Notes: generated from the letters alone by a model not told the origin. DNA of 64,000 bases from Bacillus amyloliquefaciens DSM 7 = ATCC 23350 (GCF_000196735.1 NC_014551.1:2103001-2167000), one strand, 5' to 3'. Positions 39,081 to 48,699 are shown, numbered from the stretch's first letter. Numbers and translations: made by a program.

Positions 39081-39757
39081 CTGAAATGCTCCCCGAGGCT
39101 TTCCAGCACAAAATTCATCATATCTTTATATTCTTCGTCACCGAACATTTCATAAAGGATCTTATAATCGTTATAAATATCAAGCAGCTCATCTACGATC
39201 GATACCGCCAGCACATGCAGTGTATCGGGATCATCAGCATCGCCTTCAAACTGAAGAAGAGCAGACGCAGCGGTATCCTCGCCGATCTCATGAGATGCTT
39301 CCCCAACATAGTGGACAAACAGCAGCTGATGCACAAACTGATCCATTTCATATTTTCTCAGAACCAGCGTGAGATCCTCTTCCTCCGTTTCAAGCCACTC
39401 TCCGTCTTTCAGCCGAGTCAGCTCATAAATAATGTCCTCCCAGCCATCCTCTAAATATCTCCATATTTCAGTTCTGTGGCCGATGACACGGAATAATTCC
39501 TTTCCGTAGTCCTTTACATATACTACGTCGCCGATCAGAAATTCATATTCAATATCTAATTTTTCCATATCGACGATCACGCCCTCATAATCTTTATAAA
39601 GCTGGATGGACGATTCGAAATAAAGCACTTCATTATGATTGACTTCGTAAAGATAATGTTTATCAATTTGATGAACCTTCGTAATGGTGCCGACGGTTCC
39701 GTACATCACGACGACCACGATATCTCCCACTTGAAATTTCGGTTTATTTTGCTTCAT
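39077..39757 (-). CDS. yodN: YodN, hypothetical protein with KOW/SH3-like N-terminus
   Basis: 226 residues from ATG 39757 (MKQNKPKFQVGDIVVVVMYG), with GGGGGAGA upstream. Two repeats of a VGDIVVV.MYGTVGTI / IGDVVYVKDYGKELFRV pattern suggest small beta-barrel modules, followed by an acidic helical C-terminal half. Conserved in the yod cluster; function unknown. Confidence 0.8.
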   Translation of the reverse strand: MKQNKPKFQVGDIVVVVMYGTVGTITKVHQIDKHYLYEVNHNEVLYFESSIQLYKDYEGVIVDMEKLDIEYEFLIGDVVYVKDYGKELFRVIGHRTEIWRYLEDGWEDIIYELTRLKDGEWLETEEEDLTLVLRKYEMDQFVHQLLFVHYVGEASHEIGEDTAASALLQFEGDADDPDTLHVLAVSIVDELLDIYNDYKILYEMFGDEEYKDMMNFVLESLGEHFS

Positions 39758-39872
39758 GCTGTCTCCCCCTTGCCGCGGACTGTCATACGCTATCGTATGC
39801 CGGCCGCCATTATTTCGCATGGGCATGAAAACCACAGGAAATATCCATTTCTGCGCATGTTCAAAAGTCAAA

Positions 39873-39903
39873 AAAACCGCACCAAGTCATGTGCGGTTTT
39901 TCA
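39873..39903. terminator. Terminator downstream of the VOC-family gene
   Basis: AAAACCGCAC-CAAGTCAT-GTGCGGTTTT; oriented to end the VOC gene on the minus strand. Confidence 0.75.
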
Positions 39904-39941
39904 CGTACTGTTAAAAATAGTTTCAAATGATGCATGATCCC

Positions 39942-40340
39942 CTATTTTGAAGAGGTTTTTGTTTTTTTCTCCATAACGGCAAAGTAATTGTTTTCATGAT
40001 CAGCAAAGTTAAATACCCGGCCAGAAGGCATGTCGACAATATCACCGACTGTGATATTCTGATTTGAAAAATCTTGATATAACTGATCAAGATCTTCAGT
40101 AAAAAACATAATCGAAGGAGTATGGAGTTCTAATTCCGGCTGCAATTTTGCAATGGTTTGTTTATCATGAAGAACAAAACTCGTTTCGGCTTTCAATGAA
40201 GGCGCAATTTCAATCCACTTCATGCCTTGTCCGTTATCTTCTTTGGCAACCACATGAAATCCCGCTTTTTCCGTCCAAAACGTCAGTGCCTCATCCTGAT
40301 TATTGACGTACAGCATGATCTGCCCCACCTGATGGATCAT
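39942..40340 (-). CDS. Glyoxalase/VOC-family protein
   Basis: 132 residues, two beta-alpha-beta-beta-beta halves: QVGQIMLYVNNQDEALTFWTEKAGFHVV, then PSIMFFTEDLDQLYQDF and NFADHENNYFAVME. Typical of small Bacillus VOC proteins that bind or modify antibiotics or glyoxals; the specific activity cannot be inferred. Confidence 0.82.
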   Translation of the reverse strand: MIHQVGQIMLYVNNQDEALTFWTEKAGFHVVAKEDNGQGMKWIEIAPSLKAETSFVLHDKQTIAKLQPELELHTPSIMFFTEDLDQLYQDFSNQNITVGDIVDMPSGRVFNFADHENNYFAVMEKKTKTSSK

Positions 40341-40395
40341 TCGATTCCCCTCACTTCATTAGATTGTATGATTATTTCCCATGAAAAGAAGCTCC

Positions 40396-40548
40396 TTACA
40401 CAGGGCACCGCTTGCAGAAACAGGTCTGTCGGGTTATATCGCCGGGATATAAAACAGCTGCGGTTCCGCCTCTGACGGTTCCGGTAATTTTACCGTTTTT
40501 CACTTCAAATATACCATTTACGGCTTGATTTTGATACGTGCCGTCGTT
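40396..40548 (-). pseudogene. Decayed remnant of an amylase-like C-terminal segment
   Basis: In the 341-bp gap between the VOC gene and yozE, one minus-strand frame reads DGTYQNQAVNGIFEVKNG, then KITGTVRGGTAAVLYPGDI, then diverges. The alternation NGK(I/V).GT..G.(T)AVLYP.DI resembles the all-beta region after the barrel of Bacillus alpha-amylases. There is no start, and upstream frames are broken. A 49-codon stop-to-stop fragment only; assignment is by recollection, not alignment. Confidence 0.4.
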
Positions 40549-40655
40549 TCAGTGCTGACCGAAATGGAAGACGTACCGGTGCGTTTTTTAGGATTTGATC
40601 ATTCTGCGCCTCACAATCAATCACCGCCTTAAGTCAGCGGGCGGTTTCAACAGAA

Positions 40656-40680
40656 AAAACCGCACAATGTGCGGTTTTAC
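40656..40680 (-). terminator. Terminator of yozE
   Basis: AAAACCGCAC-AAT-GTGCGGTTTT with T-rich minus-strand end. Confidence 0.75.
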
Positions 40681-40681
40681 G

Positions 40682-40906
40682 TCAGGCGTGATGCACCTCG
40701 GTCTCATATTTTTCCCAAGCTTCATCAAATGTCGACATCGTTTCCAAATAGTCGGCGCTCAGTTCTAAATAAGAACTGAGCTCGTGATAATCGCTTGACG
40801 TTTTCGGAAAACCGTGATCTTCGTATGCCTGGTTCGCAAACTGGCTGATCGCGTCCTTCGGCTTAGGGTGCCTGTATTTCATCAAATAGTGGTAAAAGGA
40901 TTTCAT
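40682..40906 (-). CDS. yozE: YozE, UPF0346 small protein
   Basis: 74 residues from ATG 40906 (KSFYHYLMKYRHPKPKDAIS) with GAGGGGA upstream, matching the B. subtilis length. Four-helix SAM-like fold of the UPF0346 family. Function unknown. Confidence 0.9.
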   Translation of the reverse strand: MKSFYHYLMKYRHPKPKDAISQFANQAYEDHGFPKTSSDYHELSSYLELSADYLETMSTFDEAWEKYETEVHHA

Positions 40907-40980
40907 GGGTTTCCCCTCCTGATGACTGTCTTTTGTTGTACTATTATACATTTCAAGAGTGAAATTACAACAAAAGAAAA

Positions 40981-41259
40981 CTAGGAGAAGTCAAAATAAT
41001 TCCGTTTCAATATCCGTTCTGTCTGCATCAGCTCTTGATATGTGAGTGTTTCCGGTAATTTTTTTGCGTCGACTAAAAAAAGCTGATTTTCAATTTCGCC
41101 GATGACCGCTTCCTCCTGATAAGTCATGCCGCAGGATGAACAGGCGAACGCGGGTGTGTCTTTAATTTCTATAGCCCTCGTACCGTCAGGAAGCTCCCAG
41201 TATACAGTCGCCTGACAAGCTGACGCCTTTTGATTGCTGCACCATTCGCATGGCTTCAC
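40981..41259 (-). CDS. yokU: YokU, YgiT-type zinc-ribbon protein
   Basis: 92 residues. Two CxxC pairs (CEWCSN and CSSCGMTYQEE) form an N-terminal zinc ribbon, followed by a helical tail (YQELMQTERILKRNYF). Overlaps kamA by 4 bp as the last gene of the lysine operon. Resembles the zinc-binding half of MqsA-type antitoxins, but no toxin is adjacent and linkage to kamA is conserved. A regulatory or maturation role is possible. Confidence 0.85.
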   Translation of the reverse strand: MKPCEWCSNQKASACQATVYWELPDGTRAIEIKDTPAFACSSCGMTYQEEAVIGEIENQLFLVDAKKLPETLTYQELMQTERILKRNYFDFS

Positions 41260-42677
41260 GGCGACTCACCTCCGACTTCCGTTTCTTCTTTTTGCTCTTT
41301 CTTTTGCTGTGCTATAAATTTCTTTTCTTTCAATTCATCTCTCTTTTCCCTGCGGTCTTTCAGCGTTTCATGCTCAGGATTAGATGTAAACGCTTTCCTT
41401 CTGTTGATTCTCGATACATTTTCCGGTGTGAAAGAAACCTCTTTGTCCGCGAAAATAGCGCTTAGTCCGACCGGCTCGCGTTTGGCCATCGTTCCCGGAA
41501 AAACAGATTCGAAATAGTCGTCGGCCTGATTCGGGATATAGTTTTCCGGTTCGGGATAAGACGTAATCACCCCTTCAAAGTTTCTGATCACAACTTTCTC
41601 CGGACTCTGGGAGAGCAAGTAGTTCGGCTGCAGGGCGATTTTACCGCCTCCGCCCGGGGCATCGACGACAAAGGTCGGAACGGCAAAGCCCGTTGTATGT
41701 CCCCTCAGTCCTTCGATGATCTCCAGACCTTTTGATACAGGCGCTCTGAAATGCCCGATCCCCTCCGACAAATCACATTGATAAATATAGTACGGGCGGA
41801 CGCGGATTTTCACTAAATCATGCATGAGCTTTTTCATAATCGGCACCGAATCATTAATACCCGCTAAAATAACGGCCTGGTTACCGACCGGAACACCTGC
41901 GTTGACAAGCTTTTCACACGCCTCAACCGATTCTTCCGTCAGTTCGATGCTCGTATTAAAATGAGTGTTCAGCCAGACCGGATGATATTTTTTCAAAATC
42001 TGACAAAGGTTATCCGTTATCCGCTGCGGAAAAACGATGGGCGCTCTCGTTCCGATCCGGATAATTTCAAGGTGGGGAATGTCACGAAGGTTTTTCAAAA
42101 TATATTCCAGAATCTGATCATTAATTAAAAGCCCGTCTCCGCCGGAAATCAGGCAGTCACGTATTTCAGGCGTTTCCCGGATATAAGCGATCGCCGCATC
42201 AAGCTGTTTTTTCGGCACACCCATTCCGATCTGTCCGGAAAAGCGTCTGCGGGTGCAGTATCGGCAGTACATCGAGCATTGATTTGTCACCAGAAAAAGA
42301 ACGCGGTCGGGATAGCGGTGCGTAAGGCCGGGCACCGGTGAGTCTTCATCTTCAAACAGCGGATCTTCAAGGTCATATTTCGTTTTGTGCATTTCTTCTG
42401 ACAGCGGCACGGACTGCATGCGGATCGGACATCTCGGGTTGTCGGGGTCCATTAAAGAAGCATAATAAGGCGTAATGTTCAGGGGAATCGTTTTTACAGA
42501 CATTCTGACGCCTTCTTCTTCCTCTTCAGTCAAATGAATGACTTTTTTCAGGTCATCGACGGTTCTTACAGTATGGGTGAGCTGCCACAGCCAATCATTC
42601 CACTTTTCTTCCGGCACATCTTTCCACAATTCAATCTCCTTCCAATGACGCTTCGGCTGAAACCATTTGTTTGTCAA
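41256..42677 (-). CDS. kamA: L-lysine 2,3-aminomutase
   Basis: 473 residues. Radical SAM enzyme with the CxxxCxxC cluster motif in CSMYCRYCTRRRF (about residue 137) and PLP-binding region near PTFVVDAPGGGGKI (the lysine is GGGGK). Converts L-lysine to L-beta-lysine. The C-terminal ~60 residues are a charged extension rich in Lys/Glu. Sits in the yodT-S-R-Q-P operon. Confidence 0.95.
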   Translation of the reverse strand: MTNKWFQPKRHWKEIELWKDVPEEKWNDWLWQLTHTVRTVDDLKKVIHLTEEEEEGVRMSVKTIPLNITPYYASLMDPDNPRCPIRMQSVPLSEEMHKTKYDLEDPLFEDEDSPVPGLTHRYPDRVLFLVTNQCSMYCRYCTRRRFSGQIGMGVPKKQLDAAIAYIRETPEIRDCLISGGDGLLINDQILEYILKNLRDIPHLEIIRIGTRAPIVFPQRITDNLCQILKKYHPVWLNTHFNTSIELTEESVEACEKLVNAGVPVGNQAVILAGINDSVPIMKKLMHDLVKIRVRPYYIYQCDLSEGIGHFRAPVSKGLEIIEGLRGHTTGFAVPTFVVDAPGGGGKIALQPNYLLSQSPEKVVIRNFEGVITSYPEPENYIPNQADDYFESVFPGTMAKREPVGLSAIFADKEVSFTPENVSRINRRKAFTSNPEHETLKDRREKRDELKEKKFIAQQKKEQKEETEVGGESP

Positions 42678-42689
42678 ACGAATTCCTCC

Positions 42690-43547
42690 TTATGAATGGC
42701 TAAAACGTAATGTCTTGCACCATATATTCATATTTTCGAGCCCTTCTGAAATCCGGCAGTTGTTCACAAGCCTGCCCCTGTAGCCGTATCCCGCATGATA
42801 CAAAACGGCATTCATCCCGTAAGACGCTGCACGGGCCAAGGAAAAAAGATGAATGATTCCCTGGCCCGCTAGTTCCTGCTCTAAGGCTTTAAACAGGCGT
42901 GCCGTTACGGAATTCCCTCTGTAATCTGACAGAACCGCGCAATCGGTCATTTCAGCGTGCCCCAATACGGGATTGATATCTGCGCTTGCCGCGCCGATGA
43001 GACGCTCCTGATCGAATGCGGCAAAATAGATGGTGTTTTCTCTCATTGTTTTTTTAATGTAGAGGGGATTAAAGACAGGAGTCGGATAGGTCTGAAAAAC
43101 ATGTTTATATAAGAGCGATAATCGGTCTGCATCACCTTCACCCGCTTTTCTGAACAACAGCCCGCTTTCTGTCTGAGTCACTCCCCGCTGCGGTGTCTCA
43201 TAAATACGGTCAACCGTAGAATCTTCAGATACATATGAATCTGACTGTCTCCGTTTCTCTGATAAATAGCGCACCATCACAGCAGCCTCATGCCCGTTGT
43301 AATATCCGTCTATGACCCCCTCATGAATAAAGAGATGCTTGACAAGTTCCGGCTGATCGCCGCGCTTGGCAAAGAAAATCACCTTTTGGGCTTCTTCTTG
43401 CTTTGCTTCTGCCAAAACGGCCGGAATCAGCGACGCGAGCTGCCCGTCATAACGAATGACCCTGATCCGCTCATTGAAACGGTCTGCATCAATCTCGGCC
43501 GATCCGCTTTCAGCCCTCAGTTCCTTTATCAGCTCCGTCACCCCCAT
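42690..43547 (-). CDS. yodP: Beta-lysine N6-acetyltransferase (AblB-like GNAT)
   Basis: 285 residues. The C-terminal half is a GNAT domain ([37 protein letters not shown]). The pairing with kamA matches the ablAB gene pair that makes N6-acetyl-beta-lysine. Overlaps the yodQ 3' end by 38 bp. Confidence 0.88.
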   Translation of the reverse strand: MGVTELIKELRAESGSAEIDADRFNERIRVIRYDGQLASLIPAVLAEAKQEEAQKVIFFAKRGDQPELVKHLFIHEGVIDGYYNGHEAAVMVRYLSEKRRQSDSYVSEDSTVDRIYETPQRGVTQTESGLLFRKAGEGDADRLSLLYKHVFQTYPTPVFNPLYIKKTMRENTIYFAAFDQERLIGAASADINPVLGHAEMTDCAVLSDYRGNSVTARLFKALEQELAGQGIIHLFSLARAASYGMNAVLYHAGYGYRGRLVNNCRISEGLENMNIWCKTLRFSHS

Positions 43548-44811
43548 CTGCCACCCCGCACCATTCCATCATAAAAAGAGAAATGATTTTGACAGCATCG
43601 ATTAACGCCCGGACTTCAATGTATTCATTTGCCTGGTGAGCCGCTTTGACTTCTCCCGGCCCGAAGACGATGACAGGCGTCTGTCCCGCATGGTGCAAAA
43701 GCCCTCCGTCTGTTCCCCACGGGGATGCTTCACGGATCGGTTTTGCCCCTTTCATTTTCTCAAAAGAAGATTCCAAAGCGGAAATCAGCGGATGCTCATC
43801 CGGGAGATCATTCGGAAGCCACTGAGCTCCAAACCATTCAATTTCCGCCGGATGGTGTTTAAACCATTCATCCCGGTACTCCAAATCTTTGAGCCAGCTT
43901 GTAAGCTCTTCTTTTACTGCCTCAGGCGTTTCATCCGGAGCTATTCCGCATCTGCCTTCTATCACAACCCGGTCAGCTACCGAAGATGGCCACGTTCCTC
44001 CTTGGACGGTGCCGATATTAATGGGAACCGGAATCGGAACATCCCGGTAAAGCGGGTCAATGATGCGGGCGTTGCGGACGTGTTCCAGTTCTTTAAGGGC
44101 CGTGATGACATGCAGGCTTTTTTCAATCGCGCTCACCCCTTCATAGCGGGTGCCGCCGTGTGCGGACAATCCTCTTACCGTAATGCGGAACCACATTGAC
44201 CCTTGCTGCTTAACAAATAGCTTTAAATTAGTCGGTTCCGGAATAAGCGCCCCGTCAGCCTTGTAGCCTCTCATTACTGCCGACAGCGTTCCGGCGCCGC
44301 CGCACTCTTCATCTACGACACTTTGAAACAGAACATCTCCTTTTAACGTAACGCTGCAAGCTTCAAGCGCTTCTAACGCTAACAAGAGGGCTGTATTGCC
44401 GCCTTTCATATCCGTTGAACCGCGTCCGTAAATTTTGCCGTCCTTTTCAACAGCGGTAAACGGTTCATACGTCCACGCGGCGGGATTTCCTTCAGGGACA
44501 ACATCAATATGTCCGTTCAGTATCAGTGATCTTCCTCCGCCGGCTCCTTTCTTTACGGCGGTGATATTCGGGCTTTCATGAAAGTCTTCGCGTTCCGATA
44601 CAAAATAAGGATGTTCTTTCAATTGTTTAATACTCGGCTCCCACACATCAATATCCATGTCAAACTGTCTCAATTTTTCTAAAACAACTGCCTGTGCGTT
44701 AAATTCATTTCCGAACATACTTTTTTCCCCGATCAGCCGTTTCAGCAGGCTTACCGCTTTTGCTGCGTTTTCTTCCGCCCACTCAGTGACTTTCTTTTCT
44801 AATTGATCCAT
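43510..44811 (-). CDS. yodQ: M20-family deacetylase/peptidase
   Basis: 433 residues from ATG 44811 (GGGGG upstream). Zn-dependent M20/ArgE fold: [10 protein letters not shown] (metal His/Asp), [22 protein letters not shown] (catalytic/metal Glu) and [14 protein letters not shown]. In this operon it probably removes the N-acetyl group from a beta-lysine-derived intermediate (inference). Overlaps yodR by 29 bp. Confidence 0.88.
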   Translation of the reverse strand: MDQLEKKVTEWAEENAAKAVSLLKRLIGEKSMFGNEFNAQAVVLEKLRQFDMDIDVWEPSIKQLKEHPYFVSEREDFHESPNITAVKKGAGGGRSLILNGHIDVVPEGNPAAWTYEPFTAVEKDGKIYGRGSTDMKGGNTALLLALEALEACSVTLKGDVLFQSVVDEECGGAGTLSAVMRGYKADGALIPEPTNLKLFVKQQGSMWFRITVRGLSAHGGTRYEGVSAIEKSLHVITALKELEHVRNARIIDPLYRDVPIPVPINIGTVQGGTWPSSVADRVVIEGRCGIAPDETPEAVKEELTSWLKDLEYRDEWFKHHPAEIEWFGAQWLPNDLPDEHPLISALESSFEKMKGAKPIREASPWGTDGGLLHHAGQTPVIVFGPGEVKAAHQANEYIEVRALIDAVKIISLFMMEWCGVADGGDGADKGTEG

Positions 44812-45478
44812 GGACAGGCCCCCTTTTAAGAAAACATTCTCCCAATCTGATTTCAGCATCCGTTGTTTGAATCACATCGTCTATGGTCGAGCCATTCAGC
44901 AGTTCCTCAAGAACAAAAGCCTTATCATCGATGCTGATTACGGCTTTCTCTGTAATGATGAGGTCTGCACATCGCGCGGCCGTAAGCGGCAATGAACAGC
45001 TTTCGACCAGTTTCGGCCGGCCCTTCTGATCAGTGTGGCTCATGACCACAACCACTTTTTTCGCCCCTTGGGCCAGCTCCATTGCCCCTCCCATTCCGGG
45101 CACTTTTTTCCCCGGCACGAGCCAATTGGCGAGATCTCCGGTTTGGCTGACCTGCAGCGCGCCTAAAATAGTAATATCAATCAGCCCTTTTCTGATCATG
45201 GCAAAAGACAAACCTGAATCAAAATAGGAAGCTCCCTTTACCGTACTGACAGGATATCCGGCCGCATTGCATAAAAGCTCATCCTCCGCTCCTCGCTCGG
45301 GACTTCCGCCTATCCCGAGGACGCCGTTTTCCGCCTGCAGCATCACTTCCATGCCGGCCGGCAAAAAATTCGGCACTAAAGAAGGAATGCCGATCCCCAA
45401 GTTGACGATCATGCCTGAGGTGATTTCACTGGCGGCCCGCTTCGCGATACTCTCTCTTTCCGCTATTCCCAAGCCCAT
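44783..45478 (-). CDS. yodR: CoA-transferase subunit B
   Basis: About 231 residues; ATG 45478 chosen (GGAG about 10 bp upstream; a GTG at 45484 is possible). CoA-transferase beta-subunit pattern: [18 protein letters not shown] and the catalytic-glutamate segment [12 protein letters not shown]. With yodS it forms an acetoacetate/3-oxoacid-type CoA-transferase, activating the acid produced from beta-lysine. Confidence 0.9.
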   Translation of the reverse strand: MGLGIAERESIAKRAASEITSGMIVNLGIGIPSLVPNFLPAGMEVMLQAENGVLGIGGSPERGAEDELLCNAAGYPVSTVKGASYFDSGLSFAMIRKGLIDITILGALQVSQTGDLANWLVPGKKVPGMGGAMELAQGAKKVVVVMSHTDQKGRPKLVESCSLPLTAARCADLIITEKAVISIDDKAFVLEELLNGSTIDDVIQTTDAEIRLGECFLKRGPVHGSIRKESH

Positions 45479-46152
45479 TTCCACTTCACTCCTTCAGTTT
45501 GCACGACGCCCTCTACAAAAACGCCCGGCGTCACAATATGCTCGCTGTCAAGTTCGCCGGCCGGCACAATCGTTACCGCCTCGGCAAAAGTTCTTTCGGC
45601 CGCGGCCGCCATCAGAGGGTTCATGTTGCGCGCCGTTTTGTCATACGTCAAATTTCCGAATTCATCAGCAGTATGTGCGGACACAAAAGCGAAATCAGCC
45701 GTCAGCGCTTTTTCAACTAAATAGGGCTTTCCGTCAATCGTTACGGTTTCTTTGTTTTCACAAACGGTTGCGTTATCAATGCCGATATCAGTTAAAATAC
45801 CGCCAAGACCGGCTCCGCCAGCGCGAATCCGTTCGGCAAGCGTCCCTTGAGGCGAAAATTCCACCTCAAGCGTTCCGTCAGTCATTTGCCTGCCGGCTAC
45901 AGGGTTTGAGCCGATATGGGAAGCGATCAGCCTTTTGACCCGCCTGTGCACGATAAGCGGGCCGATGCCGATTTCCGGAAATCCGGCATCATTGCAGATG
46001 ACGGTCAGCTCTTTAACGCCGCTTTCTAAAATCGCTTCGATTAATGACGGAGGTGACCCCACTCCCCCGAAACCGCCGAACATGATGACAGATTCGTCAT
46101 TGACATCGGCAATTGCTTCATGGATATCGATTTGTTTATGAAAAATAGACAT
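45463..46152 (-). CDS. yodS: CoA-transferase subunit A
   Basis: 229 residues with the alpha-subunit signature VMFGGFGGVGSPPSLIEAI near residue 20 and the GxGG-rich NTPQGTLAERIRAGGAGLGG-like segment near 115. Overlaps yodR by ~16 bp; the two subunits are expected to form a heteromer. Confidence 0.9.
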   Translation of the reverse strand: MSIFHKQIDIHEAIADVNDESVIMFGGFGGVGSPPSLIEAILESGVKELTVICNDAGFPEIGIGPLIVHRRVKRLIASHIGSNPVAGRQMTDGTLEVEFSPQGTLAERIRAGGAGLGGILTDIGIDNATVCENKETVTIDGKPYLVEKALTADFAFVSAHTADEFGNLTYDKTARNMNPLMAAAAERTFAEAVTIVPAGELDSEHIVTPGVFVEGVVQTEGVKWKWAWE

Positions 46153-46158
46153 GTCAGC

Positions 46159-47490
46159 TCAATCCCTCTTCATCATTTTTTCAACTTCTTCTGCAGCCTG
46201 TGAAAATAGATCTGACAGTTCATCCAGCTCAGCATGCGAAATCGTGAACGGCGGCGCGATGATGACGGCGTCTCCTTCTCCGCTGTCAATACCGGGCTTT
46301 GAAGGATAAATAAGCAGGCCCCGTTTTTTTGCTTCTTTTATCATTTTTTCTGTGAACCCTTGTTTCTTCGGAAAAACTTCCTTCGTCGTTTTATCTTTAA
46401 CGAACTCAACCCCGATCAGCAGGCCTTTACCGCGGACATCTCCGATTACCCCGCTGCGCTCTTTGATTTGTTCTAATTTCCGCATCAGTATCGCGCCTTT
46501 TTCCTCTGCCTGCGAAAGCAGCTCGTGTTTTTTGACATAGCGAAGCACCTCAAGCGCCGCTCTTGCACAGTATGGGTTGGCGCTGTACGTATGTCCGCTC
46601 ATAATGACTCCGGAGCCCCGCTTGATCGTATCAATGATGTCATCAGACGCGACGGCTGCCGCGATCGGAGCGTAACCGGCGCCTAATCCTTTTCCGAGCA
46701 CCGCGATATCAGGTACGATCCCCCAATGCTCAGATGCAAGCATTCGCCCTGTTCTCCCGAGCCCCGTCATGACTTCATCTGCGATAAACAAAATACTGTG
46801 CCGGCGGCAGACATCCTCAAGCGCTTCATAATAACCTGGCGGCGGAGTGATGGCCGCCCCGGCTGCCCCGACAATCGGTTCTGCGACGAAACCCGCGATA
46901 AATGAGGCACCGATCCGATTAACAGCCGTTTCCAGTTCAGCTGCCGCCGCTTTCACAAATTCCTCTCCCTGCAGCTCAGAACGATACATATTTGGCGCTG
47001 AAACGGCGGGAAACCGCTCGAGCAGCTGGGTGAATCGGTATCTCCGTTCATAAAACCCCGATAACGAAAGCGCTCCCAAAGTAATACCGTGGTAACTGCT
47101 CCATCTCGATAAAAAGACGGATTTTTGGTATTGGCCTTTTTCCTGCCAATATTGAACGGCCATTTTCATCGCTGTTTCGACTGCCTCTGAGCCGCTGTTT
47201 ACAAAAAATGACCAGTTCAGCCCGCCCGGCAGATGATCGGCCAGAAATAAAGCCAGCTCCTCTGCGGGTTCACTGGTGAATTGCGAGCGATACACAAACG
47301 AAACGGAGTCAAGCTGCTCTTTTAAAGCTTGTATAATATCCTCCGTCCCGTGGCCGATATTGCAAGTGACCGCTCCTGATGACCCGTCTAGATACTTGTT
47401 TCCCCCCAGATCATATACATATGATCCTTTTCCATGGCTTACTGTCGGATAAATCCCGTCAAGCTCCGGTTTAATTAAATAGCTCCCCAT
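46159..47490 (-). CDS. yodT: Class III aminotransferase
   Basis: 443 residues from ATG 47490 (GAGGTGG upstream). PLP fold-type I: FVNSGSEAVETAMKMAVQYW, DEVMTGLGRTG (PLP Asp) and LGKGLGAGYAPIAA (Schiff-base Lys). First gene of the lysine operon; probably transaminates the terminal amino group of the beta-lysine-derived product. Confidence 0.9.
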   Translation of the reverse strand: MGSYLIKPELDGIYPTVSHGKGSYVYDLGGNKYLDGSSGAVTCNIGHGTEDIIQALKEQLDSVSFVYRSQFTSEPAEELALFLADHLPGGLNWSFFVNSGSEAVETAMKMAVQYWQEKGQYQKSVFLSRWSSYHGITLGALSLSGFYERRYRFTQLLERFPAVSAPNMYRSELQGEEFVKAAAAELETAVNRIGASFIAGFVAEPIVGAAGAAITPPPGYYEALEDVCRRHSILFIADEVMTGLGRTGRMLASEHWGIVPDIAVLGKGLGAGYAPIAAAVASDDIIDTIKRGSGVIMSGHTYSANPYCARAALEVLRYVKKHELLSQAEEKGAILMRKLEQIKERSGVIGDVRGKGLLIGVEFVKDKTTKEVFPKKQGFTEKMIKEAKKRGLLIYPSKPGIDSGEGDAVIIAPPFTISHAELDELSDLFSQAAEEVEKMMKRD

Positions 47491-47520
47491 ATCTTTCCAC
47501 CTCAAAAACCCATTTGCTTC

Positions 47521-47528
47521 ATTGTATG
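47521..47528 (-). promoter_or_regulatory. Sigma-E-like -10 element of the yodT operon
   Basis: CATACAAT on the minus strand, 31 bp upstream of the yodT ATG, equals the sigma-E -10 consensus. I could not find a convincing -35. Mother-cell expression of this operon is consistent with its surroundings. Confidence 0.5.
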
Positions 47529-47593
47529 AACAGATGAATAACGGCATTCTTATCCTTCAGAAAGTTTTTTTCACAGAAACATTTTCTGAAAAA

Positions 47594-47620
47594 CAGGCTG
47601 CCGGGGATTTCCCGACAGCC
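47594..47620 (-). terminator. GC-rich hairpin with minus-strand T run, upstream of yodT
   Basis: GGCTGTCGGGAAATCCCCGGCAGCC then TGTTTTTC on the minus strand. It could end transcripts from the GyrI-like gene further upstream or act in a long yodT leader. Orientation is clear, role is not. Confidence 0.55.
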
Positions 47621-47698
47621 CAAGGGTGTTCTGAAAATATTACCAAATAGACTATTTTATGATAAATTGTAAGAGAGTATTAATAAAGGAGTGTTCAT

Positions 47699-47917
47699 TT
47701 GCTGAAAATATTAAAAATCTGCAGTTTATTGATTCTTTTCCTATTATTAATTTATTCCGTCATCAGTTCGAATTCACAATTATATTTGTCTGTACAGCTT
47801 ATACTCATAACCATTTTGATCGGAATCGGCATTAACTGTTTTAAGAAAAAAGAATATTATCGAGGTATGCTGTATGTTGTGATTGCCATGAGCAACCTTT
47901 CAATCTCGATAAAATAA
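47699..47917 (+). CDS. Small two-helix membrane protein (DUF3953-like)
   Basis: 72 residues, TTG start at 47699 behind AAGGAGTG. Two hydrophobic helices separated by a basic loop (FKKKEYYRG), the layout of small DUF3953/YczI proteins of Bacillus. Lies antisense between yodT and the GyrI-like gene. Function unknown. Confidence 0.65.
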   Translation: MLKILKICSLLILFLLLIYSVISSNSQLYLSVQLILITILIGIGINCFKKKEYYRGMLYVVIAMSNLSISIK

Positions 47918-47981
47918 TCCTTTGAAAAAGACGCTTCAGTCTGACGTGCATCAACAGGAAGGCGGGACATTTCCGTCTTCT

Positions 47982-48431
47982 TTACTGTATGGGAATCAAT
48001 ATTTCACACAAATGATGATTCATCTTTTGTAAAGTATATCTTTCGATTATGGGCTGTTCTCTGATTGACAGATTATTTTTTTCGATCTCAGAAAAAACAG
48101 TGTTCCAAAATCCACTGACCGCCTCTTCTGTATGATCAAGCAAGAAAACAGCGTACTTCCCTCCGGAAAATGTACCGATCCGAGCCGGTTCAGGCACATG
48201 AAAATCTTGATTGACAACAATACAAACATCATAGCGGCATTTTTCTTTAGGTGTACAATTTGGATGATCTTGCGTAATTCCTAAAATGACAGAATGATAA
48301 AGCAGACCATTCAATTGCGCCCAATTTTTAAAAGACTCCATGAGTTCTTTGTTTTGCTTTTCACCATACTCCCCGACATGTCGAAAATAAGCAATTCTTG
48401 ATTCAGGTAATTCTTCAATCGTTATTTTCAC
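47982..48431 (-). CDS. GyrI/SbmC-like effector-binding domain protein
   Basis: 149 residues from GTG 48431, preceded by GAAGGGGG; upstream in-frame codons run back into the next terminator. The N-terminus KITIEELPESRIAYFRHVGEYG is the classic GyrI-like start, and the body has the duplicated beta-alpha-beta-beta fold (CRYDVCIVVNQDF ... GGKYAVFLLDH). Such proteins bind small cationic compounds or inhibit gyrase; specificity unknown. Confidence 0.8.
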   Translation of the reverse strand: MKITIEELPESRIAYFRHVGEYGEKQNKELMESFKNWAQLNGLLYHSVILGITQDHPNCTPKEKCRYDVCIVVNQDFHVPEPARIGTFSGGKYAVFLLDHTEEAVSGFWNTVFSEIEKNNLSIREQPIIERYTLQKMNHHLCEILIPIQ

Positions 48432-48510
48432 ATTTTCGCCCCCTTCTCCAGAAAAATAATGTGTATTAAAATGTTTTTCAACCTGATTTTTAAAAATGAA
48501 AACAACAAAA

Positions 48511-48538
48511 AGCCTGCAGAAAGTTCTCTGCAGGCTGA
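48511..48538 (-). terminator. Terminator of the YjcZ-like gene
   Basis: AGCCTGCAGA-...-TCTGCAGGCT with a minus-strand TTTTTGTTGTTTTC end. Confidence 0.8.
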
Positions 48539-48561
48539 TTTTCATGATAGGATTTTTCAGT

Positions 48562-48699
48562 CTAACAAATAAAAGCCGCACCGACGATGATTAATAAAAT
48601 AAACAATACCACGATCAGTACAAATGTGCTGGTTCCGCCTCCGCAGCCGCCGTACCCATAACCGAAGCCATAACTGCCGCAGCCCCCATATCCGTACAT
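48562..48699 (-). CDS. YjcZ-family small spore protein
   Basis: 45 residues from ATG 48699 ([20 protein letters not shown] then a hydrophobic helix [19 protein letters not shown]). Glycine/tyrosine-rich head plus C-terminal helix defines the YjcZ/tiny-TM sporulation family. RBS AAAGGA. Preceded by a textbook sigma-K promoter. Confidence 0.85.
   Translation of the reverse strand: MYGYGGCGSYGFGYGYGGCGGGTSTFVLIVVLFILLIIVGAAFIC

Noticed and set aside
40981..41259. YokU as MqsA antitoxin of a toxin-antitoxin pair
   Set aside because: No toxin gene adjacent; overlap with kamA and operon position indicate a metabolic link.
45267..45938. 223-codon plus-strand frame across yodR/yodS
   Set aside because: Antisense to two overlapping well-recognised CoA-transferase genes.
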